Of a stretch of 64,000 bases of DNA, positions 1 through 5,712 are shown in pieces. The translations under genes were made by a program, and so were the position numbers. The notes under the pieces were generated by a model. It saw only the letters and a list, made by a program, of their open reading frames with translations, was not told where the DNA came from and searched no databases. The stretch spans positions 1,302,001 through 1,366,000 of the forward strand of contig JBMNHO010000002.1 of assembly GCA_050950425.1 (NCBI GenBank), given 5' to 3'. The DNA comes from RGIG529 sp050950425 (GTDB lineage: Bacteria > Bacillota > Clostridia > Oscillospirales > Oscillospiraceae). Position 1 is the first letter of the stretch. Each line of letters starts with the position of its first letter.

Positions 1-330
1 CAGAACGGGCAAAATACCCGTTGCGATGATGGGGGTGACGGAGGTTTTGGTCAAAGAGAGAGCCAGAGCGCCAAAGACAAACGCGAGGCAAACCTGGGTG
101 ATCATGGCCATGGGCAGCCGTACAAGGCAAACCCCCGCCAGTGCGGACGCCGTCATCAAAATGACGAGCATACTTTTTGACACCTGCCAGGGCTGCCGTG
201 TCAAAATCCATCCGCCGATGGCAAGTGTGGCGATTTCCGGGAAGAGAAGGGCGGGGCTTTGAAACAGCTCTGAAACGCCGACCAACACAAGGATTATAGC
301 GAGGGAGACCAGTCCGTTTTTCCACTTCAT
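1..330 (-). CDS. Membrane protein, N-terminal part (cut by window edge)
   Basis: The frame is open from an ATG at 330 to the window edge, about 110 codons, so the C-terminus is outside the window. It begins MKWKNGLVSLAIILVL and shows at least three hydrophobic stretches (about residues 7-24, 52-70 and 72-90), so it is an inner-membrane protein. A good ribosome binding site (AAAGGATGGAG) lies 6 bases before the ATG. The rpsT terminator sits just upstream, so it is probably transcribed separately. I do not recognise the family with confidence; the FPEIATLAIGGWI-type start resembles small HPP-like or permease-like clostridial membrane proteins, which is only an impression. Confidence 0.6.
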   Translation of the reverse strand, partial: MKWKNGLVSLAIILVLVGVSELFQSPALLFPEIATLAIGGWILTRQPWQVSKSMLVILMTASALAGVCLVRLPMAMITQVCLAFVFGALALSLTKTSVTPIIATGILPVL

Positions 331-360
331 AGTTGACTCCATCCTTTCTAAACGACAGGA

Positions 361-403
361 AAATTTTAAAAAACAAAGGCAGGAAGCACTCTTCCTGCCT
401 TTG
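361..403 (-). terminator. Intrinsic terminator of rpsT
   Basis: A perfect 13-bp stem (374-386 with 391-403, 4-base loop) is followed on the minus strand by a T-rich run at 361-373. It begins 15 bases past the rpsT stop codon and separates rpsT from the membrane protein gene downstream. Confidence 0.85.
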
Positions 404-417
404 TCCTTACACTTTCA

Positions 418-684
418 TTAACCGGCAATCCGATTGAGCTTTCGTGTAATGCTACTCTTTCTGCGGGCGGCCGTATTTTTGTGCAACAGCCCCCTGTGAA
501 CCGCCTGATCAACCTTTTTGACTGCCGTCGCATACGCGCTTTCGGCCTCGGCGCGGTTGCCTGCCGCCACCGCTACGTCAAATTTTTTCAGGCAAGTTTT
601 CAGGTTCGACTTTGCCACTTTGTTTTTCGCGGTTTTGGCTTCAGATACCAATACGCGCTTTTTAGCAGACTTGATATTTGGCAA
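418..684 (-). CDS. rpsT: 30S ribosomal protein S20
   Basis: S20 binds 16S rRNA in the body of the small subunit early in assembly. The 88-residue product starts MPNIKSAKKRVLVSEA and ends TRKLNRIAG, with the lysine/arginine-rich helical-bundle pattern and the usual family length. The start is a TTG at 684: the reading frame extends further upstream but the extension is lysine-rich junk, while AGGAGGTGG sits correctly before TTG and no in-frame ATG is available. A UUG start is also found in E. coli rpsT, where it is part of autogenous control. The gene has its own promoter and terminator and is divergent from gpr. Confidence 0.95.
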   Translation of the reverse strand: MPNIKSAKKRVLVSEAKTAKNKVAKSNLKTCLKKFDVAVAAGNRAEAESAYATAVKKVDQAVHRGLLHKNTAARRKSSITRKLNRIAG

Positions 685-742
685 ACCATCCACCTCCTCC
701 GGTCGCATATTTGCTGTGGATAGACACTCCACGCAGATATAT

Positions 743-771
743 ATAATACCATCGCTTTCCGGAAAATGCAA
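743..771 (-). promoter_or_regulatory. Housekeeping promoter of rpsT
   Basis: On the minus strand TTGCAT (766-771) and TATTAT (743-748) are separated by 17 bases, a good vegetative sigma match. It gives a leader of roughly 50 bases before the TTG start. Confidence 0.6.
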
Positions 772-866
772 TAACTTTTTTCCTTTTTTCTTCTTTTTCA
801 CATATCTTTTTTTGAAATGCGGAAACTAGATGCAAAATACAATGGTAAGAGAAAGAGGGGGATCCT

Positions 867-1772
867 ATGCAAAAGCGTCGGACAGACCTGGCGGTTGAGG
901 CGAAAGAGCTGTTTACAGAATCGGCAGGGGAACAAACCCAATTAAAAGGGGTCAAGGCTTGGGACGAGCTGCGGGAAGGCTACCACATCACCACTGTGGA
1001 AATTTTGGACGAGGCAGGCGCCAAGGCGCTGGAAAAACCGGTGGGAACGTATATCACCATTACCCTCAAGGGACTAATGCGGCGAGAGGAAGATGCCTTC
1101 GGACGTGCCGTCCGGGCGCTTGCCGCGGAGCTAGATCGGCTTCTGCCCAAGGAGGAAGCCGGCCCGGTTTTGGTTGCGGGGCTTGGAAACCGCGCCATCA
1201 CCCCCGACGCCATCGGGCCGATTGCGGTGTCCCACACGCTGGCGACCCGGCATCTGGTGGCCCAGCTGCCGGAGCAATTTGGGGCGTTTCGCTCTGTTTC
1301 CGCGGTTGCCCCGGGCGTCCTCGGCACCACGGGCGTGGAAAGCGGAGAGATGATCAAGGGCGTTGTGGACACAGTGCAGCCCGTTTGCATCATCGTGGCG
1401 GACGCCCTGACCTCCCGCGCGGTGGACCGCATCTGCAACACGGTGCAGATTACAGACAGCGGCATTGTCCCCGGCTCCGGCGTGGGGAACAGCCGGGCGG
1501 AGCTGAGCCGGAAAACCATGGGCATCCCCGTGATCGCCATCGGCGTTCCCACGGTGGTGGATGCCGGAACCTTAACGGCGGACATCGCCGGGAGGGCAGG
1601 GGTTGACGACCTGGACGAGCGGGAGCTGGCAAAACAGGCGGGAGGCCTTTTGGTGACGCCGAAAGACATCGACGCCCAAGTGGCGGATCTCGCCAAAGTG
1701 GTGGGATACGGGATCAACCTGGCGCTGCAAAAGGGGCTGGAGCTGGAAGATGTCACCATGCTTCTCAGCTGA
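867..1772 (+). CDS. gpr: Spore germination protease GPR (A25 family)
   Basis: GPR degrades the small acid-soluble DNA-binding proteins (SASPs) when spores germinate. The 301-residue product has the family's features: an N-terminal pro-sequence with RTDLAVEAKE, which resembles the SASP cleavage site and is removed on zymogen activation, then the VAGLGNRAITPDAIGP block, and the conserved GTTGVESGE and VPGSGVGNSR segments. It is slightly shorter than the roughly 320-370 residues usual in Bacillus and Clostridium. The ATG at 867 follows AGAGGGGG. The gene is monocistronic and divergent from rpsT. In known spore formers gpr is read by the forespore sigma factor G; I could not pick a clear sigma-G promoter here. 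It implies that the organism forms endospores. Confidence 0.95.
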   Translation: MQKRRTDLAVEAKELFTESAGEQTQLKGVKAWDELREGYHITTVEILDEAGAKALEKPVGTYITITLKGLMRREEDAFGRAVRALAAELDRLLPKEEAGPVLVAGLGNRAITPDAIGPIAVSHTLATRHLVAQLPEQFGAFRSVSAVAPGVLGTTGVESGEMIKGVVDTVQPVCIIVADALTSRAVDRICNTVQITDSGIVPGSGVGNSRAELSRKTMGIPVIAIGVPTVVDAGTLTADIAGRAGVDDLDERELAKQAGGLLVTPKDIDAQVADLAKVVGYGINLALQKGLELEDVTMLLS

Positions 1773-1846
1773 ACCGGCCCGATGTGAAAAGGGAAAGCCG
1801 CAGTAAAATGTCGAGGAAAAGGGATGTCCCCGTTGGGTTTCCGCCA

Positions 1847-1875
1847 TTGACAGAGGCCGGATTTTTCTATATGAT
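1847..1875 (+). promoter_or_regulatory. Housekeeping promoter of the cytidylate kinase-like gene
   Basis: A consensus TTGACA (1847-1852), 17-base spacer and TATGAT (1870-1875) lie about 60 bases before the ATG at 1936. This means the kinase-like gene does not depend on gpr transcription. Confidence 0.75.
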
Positions 1876-1935
1876 AAAGCCATCAAGACAGTGCCGGACG
1901 GCCGCCGGCGCTGCCGCAAGAAAGGGCGGATATGC

Positions 1936-2568
1936 ATGGGGAAAGCAATCGTCACCATAGGAAGACAGTGCGGAAGTGGCGGCAGAGAGATCGGGAAACG
2001 TTTGGCTGACAGGTTGGGCGTTCCGTTCTATGACCGGAAATTGATTGAAATGGCAGCAAAAGAAAGCGGGATCGACCCCGGCGTGTTTGAAAACGTGGAC
2101 GAAACGGCGACAAATAGCCTGCTGTATGCCTTGTCTATGGGGGCCTTTCCCTTGGCCGGGCAGACCGGGGTGCTGCAAAACTCCATCAACGACAAAGTGT
2201 TCTTTGCCTCGGCGGAGTTTATTCGAACGGTGGCGGAGAAGGGCTCCTGTGTCATTGTGGGCCGCTGCGCGGACTATATTCTGCGGGAAGAGAAGGCCCT
2301 CATCAGCGTCTTCATGCATGGCGAGCTGAAAGACCGGGTGGCCAGAATCGCCAAGGAGTATGACAAAGAGCCGGGAAAGGCGGAAGAAATCGTTCGAAAG
2401 CTGGATAAGCAGCGGGCCAATTATTACAATTATTACGCCGGGCAGAAGTGGGGCAGCCTTGTCAATTACGCCATCACGCTGGACACCAGCGTAGTGGGGA
2501 TAGACGGGGCGGTGGACCTTCTGGAAATGGCTGCCCGGCGGAAGATACAGGCGGAGTTTTTCCTTTGA
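1936..2568 (+). CDS. Cytidylate kinase-like family protein
   Basis: A 210-residue P-loop kinase of the cytidylate kinase-like 2 family. It starts MGKAIVTIGRQCGSGGREIG, where GRQCGSGGRE is the modified Walker A loop; GRCADYIL, the lid-like KDRVARIAKEY segment and the YYNYYAGQKWG block follow, as in this family. Members are presumed nucleotide kinases, but the substrate is generally untested. The ATG at 1936 was chosen over an upstream in-frame ATG at 1891 because the family's N-terminus begins at the beta strand before the P-loop. It has its own promoter and a strong terminator, so it is monocistronic. Confidence 0.85.
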   Translation: MGKAIVTIGRQCGSGGREIGKRLADRLGVPFYDRKLIEMAAKESGIDPGVFENVDETATNSLLYALSMGAFPLAGQTGVLQNSINDKVFFASAEFIRTVAEKGSCVIVGRCADYILREEKALISVFMHGELKDRVARIAKEYDKEPGKAEEIVRKLDKQRANYYNYYAGQKWGSLVNYAITLDTSVVGIDGAVDLLEMAARRKIQAEFFL

Positions 2569-2620
2569 TCCCGGTGCGTCTCCGTGGACAGGGCGGCGGG
2601 GGACAAGGGGCAATGCAATC

Positions 2621-2668
2621 AAAAAAAGCCGGCGTTCGCTTTCTTGCAAAGCGAACGCCGGCTTTTTT
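2621..2668 (+). terminator. Strong bidirectional terminator
   Basis: A stem of about 21 bp (2621-2642 with 2648-2668, 5-base loop) is flanked by an A-run on the left and a T-run on the right. It can stop the kinase transcript (plus) and also the HAD/thiT transcript arriving on the minus strand. Confidence 0.9.
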
Positions 2669-2759
2669 GGGTGAAACATAGGGGCAAAGAGATATCCGGC
2701 GGGGCGGGATCCGGCCCTGTTTGGCCGCTCCCTGCCCGGGGGAGCGCCCCCGTATGCCT

Positions 2760-3572
2760 TTAATACAGCTGGGAAAGGCGGGCGATCACGTCCGCGACAC
2801 AGTGCTCGTCGGAAGAAGCCACCATCTGCACAAAGGGCTTGCTCTTTACCTCGTCCACCGCGTCGGCGGGGCAAAAGCCGATTTTGGCAAGCGCCAGCAT
2901 AGGCAGGTCGTTTTGGTTGTCTCCCACACAGTAGAGATGGGAAAGGTCAATGTTCAAAAGCCCCGTAAGCCTCCGCACCTGCTCCCCTTTGGTGCTGCCC
3001 CGGGCAGTGAGCTCCAGCAGATGGCGGTTGGAAAAGATGATTTCATACACACCGGGCCAGAGCGTCTGAACGTAAGACTGCACCTGAAGCAGCATATCCG
3101 TATGCTGCTGAAAGATCACTTTGACAAAAGGCTGGGGAATTTGGGCGGGGTCGGAACAAACCGCGTAAGAGATGCCTACTTTTTTGACGTGGTTTCGTGT
3201 GATCTGGTTGGGCTGAAAGGCATACATTTCCTCCCCGTGGTACGCCTCAAACCCGATATCGGGGAATCGGTCTATGATCTGGTATAGATCCGACACAATT
3301 CGCGCCGGCAAAGAAGACTGAAACAAAGGAAGATCCTCTTGAAAATCATAAAGAGCGGCGCCGTTGGAAAGCACCACGGGCGCATTCATGGGCACCATGG
3401 GTACCTGCGGGGAAAAGGTCAGATGAGAGCGCCCCGTGGCAATGGTAAACCGACCGCCCTCTTTCATGAACCACAGGATGGCTTTCCTGTTTTCGTCGGA
3501 AAGGACGGGAGAGGAACCAATCAATGTATCGTCAAAATCGCTGACCAGCAAAACACCGTGAAATTTACTCAA
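2760..3572 (-). CDS. Cof-type HAD-superfamily phosphatase
   Basis: A 270-residue haloacid dehalogenase-type hydrolase of the Cof/YidA subfamily: DFDDTLIGS near residue 12 is motif I with the nucleophilic Asp, TIATGRS is motif II, and GDNQNDLPMLALA is motif IV, with a C2-type cap between. Such enzymes dephosphorylate small metabolites such as sugar phosphates, PLP or thiamine intermediates. The start is TTG at 3572, seven bases after the thiT stop; an in-frame TAA just upstream leaves no other start. Co-transcription with thiT behind a TPP riboswitch suggests a thiamine-related phosphatase (E. coli Cof hydrolyses HMP-PP), but this is inferred from context only. Confidence 0.88.
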   Translation of the reverse strand: MSKFHGVLLVSDFDDTLIGSSPVLSDENRKAILWFMKEGGRFTIATGRSHLTFSPQVPMVPMNAPVVLSNGAALYDFQEDLPLFQSSLPARIVSDLYQIIDRFPDIGFEAYHGEEMYAFQPNQITRNHVKKVGISYAVCSDPAQIPQPFVKVIFQQHTDMLLQVQSYVQTLWPGVYEIIFSNRHLLELTARGSTKGEQVRRLTGLLNIDLSHLYCVGDNQNDLPMLALAKIGFCPADAVDEVKSKPFVQMVASSDEHCVADVIARLSQLY

Positions 3573-3579
3573 AAAGCAT

Positions 3580-4125
3580 TCATCCCCTTACAGGTTCCCG
3601 AAACAGCCAGAATTTCTGGAGCGGAACACAAATTACAATGGCGATCAGCACGGTGAACCCAATTTCCGGCAGCATATAGCTGATGTTATACAGGAGAGAC
3701 CCGTACCAGACGGGCAGCCCCTCCGGCAATGTGGAGGCCCATACCGTTGCGCCTGAAACCCAGTGTACCACAAATCGGAGCAAACCGCAAACAATGGATG
3801 CAAAAATGAGACCGAACTTCTTTCCTTTGAACAGGCCGGCAAAACCCAGGACGCCATAGGCCACCACGTAGTCCAGCAAAAGGGCGATGGGGGCGATGGC
3901 GTAGATGCCGGTTAAAAACTGCAGCAGGGAAAAGACGATGGCGGAGCCGAAGCCCCAGCCAAGCCCCCACCGGATGCCGATGAGGACAACGGGAAGCATG
4001 GAAGCAACAGTGACAGAGCCGCCGTTTGGCATTTGATAAATTTTCAGAAAGCTAAGGACAAAGCCGAGGGCAAGCAGCAGAGCCGATTCACAAAGGGCCT
4101 GCAAGCGTGGATTGAGTGAACGCAT
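3580..4125 (-). CDS. thiT: Energy-coupled thiamine transporter ThiT
   Basis: ThiT is the membrane substrate-binding (S) component of an ECF-type thiamine importer; it works with a shared EcfA/A'/T energising module that is not in this window. The 181-residue protein has about six membrane segments, the N-terminal MPNGGSVTVASMLP signature, and the WVSGATVWAS and YNISYMLPE segments whose aromatic residues line the thiamine pocket in the family. The ATG at 4125 follows GGAAAGGAGC with correct spacing; an in-frame upstream ATG at 4164 falls inside the terminator hairpin region. The gene lies directly behind a TPP riboswitch and an intrinsic terminator, so it should be switched off when thiamine pyrophosphate is plentiful. 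Confidence 0.93.
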   Translation of the reverse strand: MRSLNPRLQALCESALLLALGFVLSFLKIYQMPNGGSVTVASMLPVVLIGIRWGLGWGFGSAIVFSLLQFLTGIYAIAPIALLLDYVVAYGVLGFAGLFKGKKFGLIFASIVCGLLRFVVHWVSGATVWASTLPEGLPVWYGSLLYNISYMLPEIGFTVLIAIVICVPLQKFWLFREPVRG

Positions 4126-4145
4126 AAAAAAGCTCCTTTCCAGAC

Positions 4146-4179
4146 AAAAAAACGTGGTACCCAAATCTGGGTACCACGT
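4146..4179 (-). terminator. Riboswitch-linked intrinsic terminator
   Basis: An 11-bp perfect stem (4152-4162 with 4169-4179, 6-base loop) is followed on the minus strand by a run of six T (4146-4151). It sits between the TPP aptamer and thiT, the usual place for the expression platform that stops transcription when ligand is bound. Confidence 0.85.
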
Positions 4180-4208
4180 GGCATAGAGCAGTACAATGAC
4201 GTCACTTG

Positions 4209-4303
4209 TCTTCCTACGCCGGCATTACCCGGATCAGGTTCCAGGGTCCGAAGGCTGCAGTTTGCCCTCATCTCAGCCGAACATGCCGTTCAGCCCCCCT
4301 TAT
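4209..4303 (-). ncRNA. TPP riboswitch (THI element)
   Basis: Read on the minus strand, the leader has the two signature blocks of the TPP aptamer: CTGAGA (4271-4276), and GAACCTGATCCGGGTAATG running into CCGGCGTAGGAAG (4209 to about 4241), with a G-rich 5' arm near 4296-4303. Thiamine pyrophosphate binding should favour the terminator at 4146-4179 and turn off thiT and the HAD phosphatase gene. The identification rests on direct match to the conserved core; I did not fold it computationally. Confidence 0.95.
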
Positions 4304-4307
4304 TTCA

Positions 4308-5234
4308 TTACCGCTCTATCTTACCGTTTTGGGCTAACTTTGTCAAGATCTTTTGAAAATCTTCCGGCAGAGGGCAGGAAAACACCATCGGCAGCCCTGT
4401 GCGCGGGTGAACAAACCGGATGGATGCCGCGTGCAGGCACTGGCCGGACAGGCCGGGCACCGGCCGCTTGTCCCCATAAACAGTGTCCCCCAAAAGGGGG
4501 TGGCCGATTTGGGCCATATGCACCCGGATCTGATGGGTGCGGCCGGTTTCCAAACGGCAGCGGACATGGGTATACCCGGGGTAACGGGCCAGCACCTCGT
4601 AGTGGGTCATCGCCGGCTTGCCGTGGAGCTGGTTCACCGCCATTTTCTTTCGCTGTTTGGGGTGGCGGCCGATGGGGGCGTCAATGGTTCCACGGTCGTC
4701 CTTCGGGCCGCCGCGCACCACAGCTTCATAAATACGGGAAAGAGTGCGGGCTTTCAGCTGGTCGGAAAGAGACAGGTGGATGGCGTCATTTTTGGCAACC
4801 AGAAGAAGGCCGCTGGTTTCCTTATCGATCCGGTGGACGATGCCGGGGCGCAGGGCGCCGCCAATGCCGGATAGGTTGCTTTGGCAGTGGTGCAAAAGGG
4901 CGTTGGCCAAAGTGCCGTCGGGATGCCCCGGGGCAGGGTGAACCACCATGCCCCTAGGCTTATTGATGACGAGGATGTCCCCGTCCTCATAAACAACAGA
5001 GAGGGGAATGTCCTGAGGGACGGCATCCATGGGCGCCGGCGGGGGAAGGGAAACAGAAACGAGAGCCCCCGCAACGGTCCTGTCGCTTTTTTTCAGAGGC
5101 ACCCCCCTACAGGTGACAAGCCCTTGCTCTAAAAGACGCTGGGCATAGGCTCGGGTTGCGCCGGGCAGGCTTCTTCCCAGGTAAGCGTCCATCCGCTCCC
5201 CGCTTGTGTCAGGGTGTAGAGAGATGGTCTCCAT
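4308..5234 (-). CDS. RluA-family 23S rRNA pseudouridine synthase (RluD-like)
   Basis: Converts specific uridines in rRNA to pseudouridine. The 308-residue protein has an N-terminal S4-like RNA-binding part (about residues 12-60) and a RluA catalytic domain with INKPRGMVVHP and GIVHRIDKETSGLLL, whose Asp137 is the catalytic residue; RTHQIRVHMAQIGHPLLGD is the C-terminal family signature. The architecture fits RluD/YlyB, commonly next to lspA in Firmicutes. The ATG at 5234 (METISLHPD) lies 26 bases inside the end of lspA, so translation is coupled. It is the last gene of an ileS-lspA operon; the TPP riboswitch of thiT begins only a few bases beyond its stop. Confidence 0.92.
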   Translation of the reverse strand: METISLHPDTSGERMDAYLGRSLPGATRAYAQRLLEQGLVTCRGVPLKKSDRTVAGALVSVSLPPPAPMDAVPQDIPLSVVYEDGDILVINKPRGMVVHPAPGHPDGTLANALLHHCQSNLSGIGGALRPGIVHRIDKETSGLLLVAKNDAIHLSLSDQLKARTLSRIYEAVVRGGPKDDRGTIDAPIGRHPKQRKKMAVNQLHGKPAMTHYEVLARYPGYTHVRCRLETGRTHQIRVHMAQIGHPLLGDTVYGDKRPVPGLSGQCLHAASIRFVHPRTGLPMVFSCPLPEDFQKILTKLAQNGKIER

Positions 5235-5712
5235 CGCGTTGTCCTTTCTGAGACTTGCCGTAGAAAAAAAGAATGTAAATGCACAGCATGACGCCGCCCA
5301 CAGTGATGCAGACATCGGCGACATTAAACACGGGAAAGGAAACAAAGAGAAACCGGAACATGTCCACCACGTAGCCCAGGCGTATCCGGTCAATCAGGTT
5401 TCCAACGGCCCCCGCCAAAATCAAGACCAAAGCCCAGCTGCCCAAAGGGTTTGTGATCTTCCGCCGGAGGATGCAGTACAGCACAAAAAGCGAGGCAGCG
5501 GCGGAAAGCACGGCCAGAAGCCAAGTGCTGCTTGCCAAAATGGACCAAGCGGCCCCGGTGTTGCGGGTATGGGAAATACCCAGCACACCGGGGATCAGGG
5601 GAAACGTGGCGTCCCCATAGGGCTGAAAGGGAATGTGCAGCGCCACGACAAATTTAACGGCTTGGTCGACGGCGACCAAAACGGCTGCCGACAGAAGGGA
5701 AAGAAGAATCAT
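5209..5712 (-). CDS. lspA: Lipoprotein signal peptidase II
   Basis: Membrane aspartyl protease that removes signal peptides from diacylglyceryl-modified prolipoproteins. The 167-residue protein has four membrane segments and both catalytic Asp motifs, GNLIDRIRLG (Asp109) and FNVADVCITVG (Asp133), along with NTGAAWSI. The start at 5712 overlaps the ileS stop by four bases (ATGA), and its end overlaps the pseudouridine synthase start, so the three genes are a tightly coupled unit. Its length is typical of the family. Confidence 0.95.
   Translation of the reverse strand: MILLSLLSAAVLVAVDQAVKFVVALHIPFQPYGDATFPLIPGVLGISHTRNTGAAWSILASSTWLLAVLSAAASLFVLYCILRRKITNPLGSWALVLILAGAVGNLIDRIRLGYVVDMFRFLFVSFPVFNVADVCITVGGVMLCIYILFFYGKSQKGQRDGDHLSTP

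Noticed and set aside
1867..2874. 335-codon minus-strand frame over the cytidylate kinase-like gene
   Set aside because: It crosses the strong bidirectional terminator at 2621-2668 and is antisense to a P-loop kinase with a consensus promoter.
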